From positions 124,001 to 188,000 of the forward strand of contig JAZBPX010000061.1 of the NCBI GenBank assembly GCA_036351775.1: 64,000 bases of DNA. The letters are read 5' to 3'. The notes below the pieces were generated by a model. It was not told the DNA's origin. It did no database searches and worked only from the letters and a program-made list of their open reading frames with translations. Origin of the DNA: Pacificimonas sp036351775. GTDB lineage: Bacteria > Pseudomonadota > Alphaproteobacteria > Sphingomonadales > Sphingomonadaceae. Shown in pieces: positions 36,641 through 45,313 of this stretch (positions are counted from its first letter, which is position 1; each line of letters opens with the position of its first letter). Made by a program: the position numbers and the translations under genes.

Positions 36641-37648
36641 ATGACGACGAACCGCATTTTTTCCGGCATCCAGCCGACCGGCGACCTGCACCTGGGCAAC
36701 TATCTGGGTGCCATCCAGAACTGGGTGCGGATGCAGGACGAATATGAGTGCATCTACTGCATCGTCGACCTGCACGCGATCACCATGAGCCACGATCCGA
36801 AGCTGCTGGCGAAGCAGACGCGCGAGCTGACCGCGGCGCTGATCGCGAGCGGGATCGATACGGAAAAGGCGGTGCTGTTCCACCAGAGCGCGGTGCCGAT
36901 GCACGCGCAGCTGGCGTGGATATTGCAGTGCGTGGCGCGCGTCGGCTGGCTGGATCGGATGACGCAGTACAAGGACAAGAAGGGCAAGGACCGGGAGGGC
37001 GCGTCGGTTGGCCTTTATACCTATCCCGTGCTGCAGGCGGCGGACATCCTCGGCTACCGCGCGACGCATGTGCCGGTGGGCGAGGACCAGCGCCAGCACC
37101 TGGAACTGGCGCGCGATATCGCCGTGCGCTTCAACCAGAATTTCGGGGACGATTTCTTTCCGGCGCCGGAGCCGCTGATCCAGGGGCCGGCGACGCGCGT
37201 CATGAGCCTGCGCGACGGCACCGCGAAAATGTCCAAATCGGACCCGTCGGACATGAGCCGCATCGCGATGATGGACGATGCGGACACCATCATGCGCAAG
37301 TTCCGGAAAGCGAAGACGGATCCCGAACCCCTGCCCGACTCGGTGGAAGGTCTGGACGGGCGGCCCGAAGCGCAGAACCTCGTCAACATTTACGCCGCGC
37401 TGGCCGGGATCAGCCAGGCCGATGTCCTGCGCGAATTTGGCGGGCGCGGCTTCGGCGATTTCAAGCCTGCGCTGGGCGAGGTGGCGGCGGCGAAGCTGGC
37501 CCCCATCGCCGAACGGTTCCGCGAGCTGAAGGCCGACCGGAAACGCATCGATTCAATCCTTCGCGAGGGCGCGGAAAAAGCGAACGCGATGGCCGCGCCG
37601 GTTCTTGAAGAGGCGAAGCGCGCAGTCGGCTTCCTGCGCGGACTGTAG
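36641..37648 (+). CDS. trpS: Tryptophanyl-tRNA synthetase
   Basis: 335 residues, the usual bacterial TrpRS length, charging tRNA-Trp. Class I motifs are present: IFSGIQPTGDLHLGNYLGAI contains the HIGH-equivalent (HLGN), and the KMSKS loop is exact. VGEDQRQHLELARDIA and the C-terminal RELKADRKRID helix are typical. The start at MTTNRIFSG is the conserved one; the upstream frame (31 codons) reads through the intergenic region. The 201-bp gap to the divergent kinase gene holds both promoters. Confidence 0.96.
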   Translation: MTTNRIFSGIQPTGDLHLGNYLGAIQNWVRMQDEYECIYCIVDLHAITMSHDPKLLAKQTRELTAALIASGIDTEKAVLFHQSAVPMHAQLAWILQCVARVGWLDRMTQYKDKKGKDREGASVGLYTYPVLQAADILGYRATHVPVGEDQRQHLELARDIAVRFNQNFGDDFFPAPEPLIQGPATRVMSLRDGTAKMSKSDPSDMSRIAMMDDADTIMRKFRKAKTDPEPLPDSVEGLDGRPEAQNLVNIYAALAGISQADVLREFGGRGFGDFKPALGEVAAAKLAPIAERFRELKADRKRIDSILREGAEKANAMAAPVLEEAKRAVGFLRGL

Positions 37649-37784
37649 CGCGGATGGACGATCGGCCGTAGCGGTGGCCGGAACGGCGGCCGGAAACTGC
37701 GCGTTCAGGCGGGGTTAAAGGCAATCATGTTTGTCAGCGTACCGAACTGATACGTTTATCCAAATTTTTGGAGTCCGTCCTCTC

Positions 37785-38438
37785 ATGAATATTTTGAAGA
37801 TCGCGGCGATCGGCGGAGCGCTTGGGCTGCTGTCGGCCTGCGCAACCCCCTTCACCGCCGATGTCAGCCGGTTCCAGAACCTGCCCGCGCCGTCGGGCCA
37901 GACCTTCGCGATCGTCGCCGCCGACGAGGACAAGGCGGGCGGCCTCGAATTCGGGACCTACGCCCGCTACGTCGCGGGCGAACTGATCCAGGAGGGCTTT
38001 ACCGAGGTGGCCAGCCCGGACAGCGCCGACATGGTCGTGGCGCTGGACTACGGTGTCGGCGACCCGCGTGAGAAGGTGCGGACGCGGCCCGGTACGCGCT
38101 TCGGGGCCTTTGGCTTTGGCGGTTATCCCTATGGCGGCTTTTATGGCTGGCGGCGGAGCGTGTTCTACGATCCGTGGTTCTATGGGCCCGGGTTCGGCTG
38201 GGGCGGCGGCTTCGGCGGCTGGAACAACGAGGTTTACAGCGTCACGGTCTACAACGCCTATCTGGACCTCGAAATCCGTCGCCGCGGCGGCGAGCCGCTG
38301 TTCGAGGGCCGCGCCATGACCACGGTGCGCAACAACGACCTGCCGGAGCTCGTGCCGAACCTCGTGACGGCGATGTTCACGGACTTTCCCGGCAACAACG
38401 GCCGCACCCTCCGCGTCAAGGTCCCGCAGGGGGAGTAG
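37785..38438 (+). CDS. DUF4136 lipoprotein
   Basis: 217 residues from MNILKIAAIGG; an upstream GTG or TTG frame adds 18 unconserved residues. The signal peptide ends in a lipobox LLSAC, so the protein is a predicted lipoprotein. The DUF4136 core follows: FQNLPAPSGQTFAIV, YARYVAGELIQEGF and ADMVVALDYGV. A middle segment rich in Gly, Tyr, Phe and Trp (GAFGFGGYPYGGFYGWRR) is low-complexity. The end has LVPNLVTAMFTDFPG. Function unknown; envelope location likely. An AT-rich stretch (TTGTCA...TTTATC) just upstream is a plausible promoter. Confidence 0.87.
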   Translation: MNILKIAAIGGALGLLSACATPFTADVSRFQNLPAPSGQTFAIVAADEDKAGGLEFGTYARYVAGELIQEGFTEVASPDSADMVVALDYGVGDPREKVRTRPGTRFGAFGFGGYPYGGFYGWRRSVFYDPWFYGPGFGWGGGFGGWNNEVYSVTVYNAYLDLEIRRRGGEPLFEGRAMTTVRNNDLPELVPNLVTAMFTDFPGNNGRTLRVKVPQGE

Positions 38439-38451
38439 GTCGGACTTTCAA

Positions 38452-38550
38452 GGTTAGTCATCCCAGCGAAGGCTGGGATCCATGCTGGAAAGGTCGGCCT
38501 TGGTGCGGCTGCTACAGCGTGGATTCCAGCCTGCGCTGGAATGACTAGTC
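38452..38550. repeat. REP/BIME-like 99-nt element, copy B
   Basis: The same length and layout as the element at 32522-32620. Left hairpin ATCCCAGC-GAAG-GCTGGGAT, right hairpin ATTCCAGC-CTGC-GCTGGAAT. Compared with copy A, both stems carry paired changes that keep the helix. The right end (GACTAGTC) supplies the stop codon of the minus-strand TlpA-like gene. Confidence 0.9.
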
Positions 38551-39156
38551 TGTGGGAGTTGTCTCGGGAAGCGAGCCCGCCGGTAACGCACCCGGTTCGT
38601 CCCATTCCTTTGGTCCGGCATAGCGCCAGACCTCTTCGCCGTTCGCATCGTAGAGGATCGTCAGCGGCAGGCCGGGGGCGGCGTAGCCCGTCGAAAGCTG
38701 CATGCCCGGATCGGCGAGGACGACTGCCGTTTCGACGGGCACGCGTTCGAGGAACGGCGTGATGTCGTCCCACCCGCCGCTGTCCTGGCTGACCAGAATG
38801 ACATCAAGGGCCCCGCCCTCCCGCGCCGCCAGCCGGTCGAGCGCGGGCATTTCCGCGATGCAGGGCGCGCACCAGGTCGCCCAGAGGTTCACCAGCGTCG
38901 GCGTGCCGCGATAGGCCTGCAGGCTGAGCGGGCCGCCGTCGGCGCGGATCAGCGTGACGTCCGGCATGGCCGCCCCCGCCCACTCGCGCACGAAACTGAG
39001 CGCTGCCATCGGCGGCGCGGCTGGCGGGGCGGCCCCCGCTTGCGGCGCGGGTGGCAGCACCGTATCGCGGGTCGGCTCCTCGCAGGCGGCAAGAAGGAGC
39101 GGCGCGGCAAGTGCAATAAGAGCGGTAGACGAGGCGGCAGACGAAATGGCGGACAA
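38545..39156 (-). CDS. TlpA-like thioredoxin family lipoprotein
   Basis: 203 residues from a TTG start with GGAG nine bases upstream; an ATG seven codons earlier (39177) has no ribosome-binding site. The signal sequence ends in LLLAACEEP, a lipobox. A Pro/Ala linker is followed by a thioredoxin fold with NLWATWCAPCIAEMPAL, giving the redox motif WCAPC, and GLPLTILYDANGEEVWRYAG with the cis-Pro region. Such proteins reduce disulfides in the periplasm, for example in cytochrome c maturation. Its 5' end overlaps the divergent argH by about 11 bp. The start is uncertain. Confidence 0.82.
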   Translation of the reverse strand: MSAISSAASSTALIALAAPLLLAACEEPTRDTVLPPAPQAGAAPPAAPPMAALSFVREWAGAAMPDVTLIRADGGPLSLQAYRGTPTLVNLWATWCAPCIAEMPALDRLAAREGGALDVILVSQDSGGWDDITPFLERVPVETAVVLADPGMQLSTGYAAPGLPLTILYDANGEEVWRYAGPKEWDEPGALPAGSLPETTPTD

Positions 39157-40540
39157 CGGTGATAGCTCCAACAGCATGTGGGGCGGACGGTTCGCGGATG
39201 GACCCGCCGCCATCATGCAGGAGATTAATGCCTCCATCGGCACCGACAAGCGCATGTGGCGAGAAGACCTTGCCGGCAGCCGCGCACACGCCGCGATGCT
39301 CGCAAAGCAAGGCATCATTTCGGCTGAGGACGGGGCCGCGCTTGCCGAGGGGCTGGACAAGCTGGAAGCGGAATGGGTGAACGGCGAAATCGTCGAGGAT
39401 CTGGCGCTGGAGGATATCCACATGCACGCCGAGGCGCGGCTGAAGGCGCTGATCGGCGAACCTGCCGGGCGGCTGCACACCGCGCGCTCTCGCAACGATC
39501 AGGTGGCGACGGACTTTCGGCTTTGGGTGCGGCAGGCGTGCGACGATGTGGACGCCGCGCTGTCGGGCTTGCAGGCGGCGCTCCTCGACCGCGCGGAGGA
39601 GCATAACGCGACGATCATGCCGGGTTTTACGCATTTGCAGTCGGCGCAGCCGGTGACGCTGGGGCATCACCTGATGGCTTATGTCGAGATGCTGCGCCGC
39701 GACCGGGGGCGGTTCGCCGATGCGCGGAGGCGACTGAACGAAAGCCCGCTCGGTTCTGCGGCGCTGGCCGGGACGGGGTTTCCGATCGACCGCCATGCGA
39801 CGGCAGCGGCGCTGGGGTTCGATGCGCCGACGCGCAACTCGCTCGATGCGGTCAGCGACCGGGACTTCGCGCTGGAGTTCGCGCAGGCCGCGCTCCAGAC
39901 CGGGCTGCACCTGTCGCGGCTGGCGGAGGAGATCGTCATCTGGGCATCCCAGCCCTTCGGCTTCGTGACCCTGCCCGACAGCTTTTCGACCGGCAGCTCG
40001 ATCATGCCGCAGAAGCGCAATCCCGACGCCGCGGAACTCGTGCGCGGACAGCCAGGAACCTATTTGGGCGCGGTATCGAGCCTCGCCATGATGATGAAGG
40101 GCCTGCCGCTGGCCTATGCGAAGGACATGCAGGGCGACAAGGCGCCGGTGTTCGCGGTCGCCGATACGCTGGCCCTGGCGCTGGCCGCGACGACGGGCAT
40201 GGTCCAGGAGATGACGTTCAATGCGGAGCGGATGCTGGCGGCGGCGTCCGCCGGTCATTCAACCGCAACGGACCTTGCCGACTGGCTGGTGCGGGAGGCT
40301 GGCGTGCCCTTCCGCGATGCGCATCACATCACCGGGTCGGCGGTGACGCTGGCGGACGAGCGCGGCTGCGCGCTCGCCGAGCTTCCGCTTGCCGATTTGC
40401 AGGCCATCGATGCGCGCATTGGCGCCGACGTGTTCGACGTGCTGAGCGTCCAGAACTCCGTGGCCAGCCGGTCGAGTTTCGGCGGCACGGCGCCCACAGA
40501 GGTGAGGACTCGCATCGCCGAGGCGCGTAAGGAGCTTTAG
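39146..40540 (+). CDS. argH: Argininosuccinate lyase
   Basis: 464 residues. It cleaves argininosuccinate to arginine and fumarate, the last step of arginine synthesis. Motifs: MWGGRFADGP, HMHAEARL, GRLHTARSRNDQVATDFRL, the signature loop GSSIMPQKRNPDAAELVRG, and LPLAYAKDMQ. I start at MADNGDSSNS with GAGG upstream; MWGGRF ten codons later is an alternative. Upstream in-frame codons lie within the divergent tlpA-like gene. It heads an argH-lipoprotein-lysA-DUF4175-galU run with short gaps and overlaps. Confidence 0.95.
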   Translation: MADNGDSSNSMWGGRFADGPAAIMQEINASIGTDKRMWREDLAGSRAHAAMLAKQGIISAEDGAALAEGLDKLEAEWVNGEIVEDLALEDIHMHAEARLKALIGEPAGRLHTARSRNDQVATDFRLWVRQACDDVDAALSGLQAALLDRAEEHNATIMPGFTHLQSAQPVTLGHHLMAYVEMLRRDRGRFADARRRLNESPLGSAALAGTGFPIDRHATAAALGFDAPTRNSLDAVSDRDFALEFAQAALQTGLHLSRLAEEIVIWASQPFGFVTLPDSFSTGSSIMPQKRNPDAAELVRGQPGTYLGAVSSLAMMMKGLPLAYAKDMQGDKAPVFAVADTLALALAATTGMVQEMTFNAERMLAAASAGHSTATDLADWLVREAGVPFRDAHHITGSAVTLADERGCALAELPLADLQAIDARIGADVFDVLSVQNSVASRSSFGGTAPTEVRTRIAEARKEL

Positions 40541-40792
40541 ATGACTCCGCGCCCTGCCCCCCTGCTGCTCCCCGCTCTCTTCGCCCTCGCGGCCTGCGGG
40601 TCGACGGGCCAGATCGCCTTTCCCGAAAGCGAGGGCCGCCCGCCAGCCGCCATCGGCGCCGAAGCCCCGCCGACCGTCACCGACCTCCTCACGCGGCCGC
40701 CGCAGGCCGAGCCCGAGCGGCTGGACGATATCGTCGAGCGGGGCGAGGAGCGGGCGACCGACGAGTTCGACCTGCCGCCCAATGCGCGCTGA
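40541..40792 (+). CDS. Small lipoprotein, LptM-like candidate
   Basis: 83 residues, starting on the base after the argH stop. A signal peptide ends in ALFALAACGSTG, a clear lipobox. The mature part is short, Pro- and Glu-rich and probably disordered. A small lipoprotein between argH and lysA is typical of alphaproteobacteria and is often annotated as the LPS-translocon chaperone LptM; the CG-x-x-G start fits but the usual Pro-rich CGQKGPL motif is not exact. The call rests mainly on position and the lipobox. Confidence 0.75.
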   Translation: MTPRPAPLLLPALFALAACGSTGQIAFPESEGRPPAAIGAEAPPTVTDLLTRPPQAEPERLDDIVERGEERATDEFDLPPNAR

Positions 40793-40804
40793 GCGGACCC
40801 GCTG

Positions 40805-42085
40805 ATGGATCATTTCCAGCTGAAGGACGGCGTCGTTCACGCCGAGGATGTCGACCTGGAGCGGCTGGCGAACGAAGTCGGTACGCCCTTCTACTGCTAC
40901 TCCGCCGCGACGATCCTGCGGCATTTCGAGGTGTTCCGCGATGGCGTGTCGGCGGCAGGCGGGGCCGCGGGTGAGCCGCTGATCGCCTATGCCGTGAAGG
41001 CGAACCCGAACCAGGCGGTGATTGCCTTGCTGGCGAAGGCGGGCGCGGGCGCCGACGTCGTGTCGCTGGGCGAAATGCGGCGGGCGCTGGCCGCGGGCAT
41101 CCCGCCCCGGCGGATTGTCTTTGCCGGCGTCGGCAAGACGCGCGAGGAAATGGCCGAGGCGCTGAAGACCGATATCCTGCAGTTCAACCTCGAATCCATC
41201 GCGGAAGCGGACATGCTGGCCGAGGTCGCGAAGAGCATGGGCGTTCGCCCCCGCGCGGCGTTTCGCGTGAACCCCGATGTCGACGCCGGGACCCATGCTA
41301 AGATTTCGACGGGCCTTGCCGAAAACAAGTTCGGCATCCCCATCGACACCGCGCGGCGGGCGTTCCGCCATACTGCGGAGCTTAACGCGATCGACCTGAC
41401 CGGCGTCGCGGTTCACATCGGCAGCCAGCTGACGGCCCTTGAACCGCTGGAAACCGCGTTTGAGCGGGTGGGTGAGCTGATCGGCGCGCTGCGCTCCGAC
41501 GGGCATGACATCCGGACGGCGGATCTTGGCGGCGGGCTGGGCATCCCCTACCGCCCCGGCGCGGCGGACCCGCCCCTGCCGAGCGCTTACGGCGAGATGG
41601 TGGCCCGGATCACGAGGGACTGGAACGTCCGTCTGATCTTCGAGCCCGGCCGCCTGATTACCGGCAATGCCGGCATTCTGGTTTCGCGGGTCGTGCGCTT
41701 GAAGCAGGGCGTCAACCGCTGCTTTGCGATTATCGATGCGGCCATGAACGACCTGATGCGCCCGACGCTCTACGATGCCTATCACCGGATCGAGGCGGTG
41801 CGCCCGCGTGAGGGCGAGCTGGTCGCGGATGTGGTCGGGCCGGTGTGCGAGACGGGCGATACCTTTGCGCGCGACCGCATGATGACGCCGCTGGAGGCGG
41901 GAGACCTGATCCTGTTCCGCACGGCGGGGGCCTACGGCGCGACCATGGCCTCGACCTATAACTCCCGCCTGCTGACGCCCGAAGTGCTGGTCAGCGGCGC
42001 GCGCCATGCGGTGATCCGCCCGCGCCAGACCTATGACGACCTGATCGGCCTCGACCGCGTGCCGGACTGGATCGCGGACGGGTGA
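40805..42085 (+). CDS. lysA: Diaminopimelate decarboxylase
   Basis: 426 residues of the fold III PLP decarboxylases; it makes L-lysine from meso-diaminopimelate. The PLP lysine is in IAYAVKANPNQAV near residue 60. Other blocks are GADVVSLGE, VNPDVDAGTHAKISTGLAENKFG, VHIGSQL, DLGGGLGIPY, FEPGRLITGNAG, and GPVCETGDTFARDR with substrate-binding C-E. It starts 12 bp after the small lipoprotein gene and overlaps the next gene by 4 bp (GTGA). Confidence 0.96.
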   Translation: MDHFQLKDGVVHAEDVDLERLANEVGTPFYCYSAATILRHFEVFRDGVSAAGGAAGEPLIAYAVKANPNQAVIALLAKAGAGADVVSLGEMRRALAAGIPPRRIVFAGVGKTREEMAEALKTDILQFNLESIAEADMLAEVAKSMGVRPRAAFRVNPDVDAGTHAKISTGLAENKFGIPIDTARRAFRHTAELNAIDLTGVAVHIGSQLTALEPLETAFERVGELIGALRSDGHDIRTADLGGGLGIPYRPGAADPPLPSAYGEMVARITRDWNVRLIFEPGRLITGNAGILVSRVVRLKQGVNRCFAIIDAAMNDLMRPTLYDAYHRIEAVRPREGELVADVVGPVCETGDTFARDRMMTPLEAGDLILFRTAGAYGATMASTYNSRLLTPEVLVSGARHAVIRPRQTYDDLIGLDRVPDWIADG

Positions 42086-44445
42086 GCGCGGAGCGTCTCC
42101 GCAGGCCGGGACGCGGGCTGCCGCGCGGGACGCTCGTGCGGCTGATCCCGACGGGCGCCGCGCTGTGGTTCGAGCGGATTGCCGGGCGCGAACTGGCGTG
42201 GATCGCGCTGGGCTGGCTGGCCTATGCGAGCCTCGCGCTAGCAGGTCTGCTGAGCGGCGGGTGGCGGTTGGCCGCGCTCGGTTTGGTGATCGTCGCGACG
42301 GTTGCCCTGCTGGTGCGGGCGCTGGGCCGCGCGGGCCTGCCGACGCGGCGCGAAACGCTGAACCGGCTGGACGAAACGAGCGCCGCACCGCTGGGTACAG
42401 CGCGGCTTCGCGCTTCGCAGCCTGCCAGCGAGATCGAGGGCGTGGCGGCGGCGCTGTGGGCGCGCGCGCAGGCGGACGCGGCAAAGCGGCCGGTGCGGCT
42501 GGGTTTGCCGCGAGCGCGGATCGGACGGCGGACGCGGATGGCGCTGCTGACGATGCTGGCTGCGGCGCTCGCGGCGGCGCCCTTTGCGGCGGTCAGCGCG
42601 CCAGAGCGGTTTTCGCGGCTGCTCTCGCCGTGGGCGGTACCGGCAACCGCCTTCGAGTTCCGGGTCCGCGTGACGCCGCCCGACTATGCCGCCGCGCCGC
42701 CGACCGGCTTCACCCTCACCGGCGGCGAGACGCAGGCCTTGCAGGTGCTGAACGGCAGCACGATGACGGTCGAGCGGCTGGCGGGGCCGGGCGACTGGTC
42801 GCTCGCCGGACCCGGCGGGCGGCGGGCGCAGGCACGGGCCGCGCTCGACGAACCCGGAACCTGGCGCGTGGTGCAGCATGGCCGGACGCTGGCGACGCTG
42901 CCGATCCAGATGGCGGGCGACGGCGTCCCGGCGATCAGCTTTATCGGCACGCCGGAGCTGAACGCATCGGGCGCGCTGCGAATCGATTATTCGCTGCAGG
43001 ACGATCACGGCCTGGCCAGCGTTGCGATCGAGGTGGACGGCGAGCGCGGCGGCGCGCGGCTTTACCCGCTGACCGATGCCGCACCGGTCGGCGAGAATAG
43101 CGGCTATGCCGACCTTTCCAGCGACCCGCATGCCGGCGAGCAGGCATTCCTGACGCTGGTGGCGACAGACGGAGCGGGCAATGCGGGGCGCTCGCCGCCC
43201 CTTCTGGTGACGCTGCCGCAGCGGCGCTTTACGCACCCCGTCGCGCAGGAGATCGTCGCGGTGCGGGCGGACATGTTCGGCGGTGCCTCCTCGGTACGCA
43301 CAGCTCGCGCGCTGGCGGACATTGCGGGCGACCCGGCGCGCTATGACGAGAATCTGGCGGTCTATGCGGGTTTGCGCGCGGCCGAAACACGGCTGGTCTA
43401 CGAGCCCGTCGAGGTCGAAGCGCCGAGCGACGCAGAGGTCCGGGAGGAGGTCGGCACGCTGCTGTGGGACATTGCGCTCGACCTTGAGGATGGCGGCGCG
43501 AGCCGTGCGCTCGAGGATCTGCGCGCGGCCATGGACGATTTGATGCGGGAGGCGGCGAGCGGCGATGACGAGGCGCTCGCCGCGCTGTCCGACCGGCTGG
43601 AACAGGCGATGGCCGCCTTCCTGCAACAACAGATGCAGGCTGCGCTTGCCGACAGTCCGACCCCGCCGCCGGGCATGATGCAGGGCCTGATGTCGACCGT
43701 CGGCGCGGATATGCTGCAGGCGATGATGCAGGACCTGAAGGACCGGCTGGCGGCGGGCGATACGGCGGGCGCGATGGAGGCGCTGCAGAATTTGCGCGGC
43801 CTGATGGAATCGATTCAGTTCGCCGCGCCGATACCCGATCCCGAAGCGGCCGCGCGCGCGGAGGCGCTGCGCGACGCGATGGAGCGGCTCGAACAGGCGG
43901 AGATCGACCAGGGCGAGCTGCGCGAGGAAACCATCGCCGAGATTATCCGCCAGATGATTCGCGAACGCCCCGAGGATACCGAAGCCCTCGGCTCGCGGCA
44001 GGGCGATCTGGTACAGATGATCGGCGAGATCGAGGCCGCGCTGGAGGCGGCAGGGGCCGAAAGCCCCGAGGCGCTGCGCGATGCCGTGCGCGCGATGCAG
44101 GCCGCGCGGCAGGCGCTCGGCGAAGGCGATGCCGGCGCGGCGAGCGAGGCGCAGGGGGCCGCGCTGCAGGCGCTGGCAGAGGCGGGTTCCGCGCTGGAAC
44201 GGCAGGCATCTCAGGCCGAGCAGCAGGCCGCGGGCGGCATGATGCAGCCCGGGCAGTCAGGCAGCGGAGTCGATCCACTTGGGCGGCCGGGCCGCGGCTT
44301 TGGCACCGGCGATGTAACGATTCCGGATGCCGAGCGCCTGCGCCGCGTCCAGGAAATTCGCGCCCTTCTCGAGGAACGCGCACGCGACCCGTCGCGTAGT
44401 GAGGAGGAGCGATCCTATTACCTGCGGCTACTCAAGAGGTTCTGA
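42082..44445 (+). CDS. DUF4175 family membrane protein (TIGR02302)
   Basis: 787 residues from a GTG that overlaps the lysA stop. Two N-terminal hydrophobic segments (about 35-85) and another near 155-175 anchor a large, presumably periplasmic, body. Around 180-400 are beta-rich stretches with PDYAAAPPTGFTLTGGET and LRIDYSLQDDHGLASVAIEV. The C-terminal 350 residues are almost entirely charged/Ala-rich helix with Met- and Gln-rich repeats (LQAMMQDLKDRLAAGDTAGA), then a Gly-rich tail and SEEERSYYLRLLKRF. The lysA-DUF4175 pairing is a known alphaproteobacterial arrangement; function is unknown. Confidence 0.88.
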   Translation: MSAERLRRPGRGLPRGTLVRLIPTGAALWFERIAGRELAWIALGWLAYASLALAGLLSGGWRLAALGLVIVATVALLVRALGRAGLPTRRETLNRLDETSAAPLGTARLRASQPASEIEGVAAALWARAQADAAKRPVRLGLPRARIGRRTRMALLTMLAAALAAAPFAAVSAPERFSRLLSPWAVPATAFEFRVRVTPPDYAAAPPTGFTLTGGETQALQVLNGSTMTVERLAGPGDWSLAGPGGRRAQARAALDEPGTWRVVQHGRTLATLPIQMAGDGVPAISFIGTPELNASGALRIDYSLQDDHGLASVAIEVDGERGGARLYPLTDAAPVGENSGYADLSSDPHAGEQAFLTLVATDGAGNAGRSPPLLVTLPQRRFTHPVAQEIVAVRADMFGGASSVRTARALADIAGDPARYDENLAVYAGLRAAETRLVYEPVEVEAPSDAEVREEVGTLLWDIALDLEDGGASRALEDLRAAMDDLMREAASGDDEALAALSDRLEQAMAAFLQQQMQAALADSPTPPPGMMQGLMSTVGADMLQAMMQDLKDRLAAGDTAGAMEALQNLRGLMESIQFAAPIPDPEAAARAEALRDAMERLEQAEIDQGELREETIAEIIRQMIRERPEDTEALGSRQGDLVQMIGEIEAALEAAGAESPEALRDAVRAMQAARQALGEGDAGAASEAQGAALQALAEAGSALERQASQAEQQAAGGMMQPGQSGSGVDPLGRPGRGFGTGDVTIPDAERLRRVQEIRALLEERARDPSRSEEERSYYLRLLKRF

Positions 44446-45311
44446 TGCACACGAAAGTCCGGACGGCGGTGTTCCCAGTGGCGGGGCTCGGCACGCGGTT
44501 CCTGCCCGCGACCAAGGCGATCCCGAAGGAGATGCTGCCCGTCGTGGACCGGCCGCTGATCCAGTATGCCGTCGACGAGGCGCTGGAGGCGGGGATCGAA
44601 CAGCTGGTCTTCGTCACCGGGCGCGGCAAGACCGCAATCGAGGATCATTTCGATATCGCCTTCGAACTCGAGCACACGATGGAAATGCGCGGCAAGGACC
44701 AGAGCATCCTGAAGGGATCGCGCATCGGCCCGGGGCGCATTGCCTATGTGCGGCAGCAGGAGCCACTTGGGCTCGGCCATGCCGTCTGGTGCGCGCGCAG
44801 CGTCGTGGGCTCCGAACCCTTTGCCGTGCTGCTGCCTGACGAGCTTTTGTGGGGCAAACCGGGCTGCCTGAAACAGATGGTCGATGCCTATGAGAAGGTC
44901 GGCGGCAACCTCGTCTGCGCGCTGGAGGTCGACCCGTCCGAGACGCACAAATATGGCGTCGTCGATCCGGGCATGACGGACGGTCCCCTGACCGAAGTGA
45001 AGGGCCTCGTTGAAAAACCCGCCGCCGGAGAGGCGCCGTCGAACCTGATGCTGCCGGGGCGCTATATCCTGCAGCCCGAAGTCATGCAGACGCTTGCCGA
45101 TCAGGAAGCGGGCGCGGGCGGCGAGATCCAGCTGACCGACGCGATGGCGCGCATGATCGGTAAGCAGCCCTTCCACGCGGTGACCTTCGACGGCGAGCGG
45201 TATGACTGCGGCGACAAGGCGGGGTTCGTGAACGCGACGCTGGCGCTGGCGCTGGAACGGGACGACATCGGCCCCGCCGTGCGGCGCTTCGCCGAGGCCC
45301 GGCTGCGCTAG
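44445..45311 (+). CDS. galU: UTP-glucose-1-phosphate uridylyltransferase
   Basis: 288 residues. GalU makes UDP-glucose for exopolysaccharide, LPS core and other glycans. The nucleotide-binding N-terminus is canonical: PVAGLGTRFLPATKAIPKEM, followed by VVDRPLIQYAVDEA, then QQEPLGLGHAVWCA, LLPDEL and LVEKPAAGEAPSN. Its ATG shares the last base of the preceding stop (TGATG), so translation is coupled to the DUF4175 gene. Nearby glycosyltransferases at 46.8-49.4 kb could use products of this pathway. Confidence 0.95.
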   Translation: MHTKVRTAVFPVAGLGTRFLPATKAIPKEMLPVVDRPLIQYAVDEALEAGIEQLVFVTGRGKTAIEDHFDIAFELEHTMEMRGKDQSILKGSRIGPGRIAYVRQQEPLGLGHAVWCARSVVGSEPFAVLLPDELLWGKPGCLKQMVDAYEKVGGNLVCALEVDPSETHKYGVVDPGMTDGPLTEVKGLVEKPAAGEAPSNLMLPGRYILQPEVMQTLADQEAGAGGEIQLTDAMARMIGKQPFHAVTFDGERYDCGDKAGFVNATLALALERDDIGPAVRRFAEARLR

Positions 45312-45313
45312 GG

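Noticed and set aside
40259..42484. Open frame of 741 codons antisense to argH, the small lipoprotein and lysA
   Set aside because: Spans three conserved genes on the other strand and has no recognisable domain; shadow frame.
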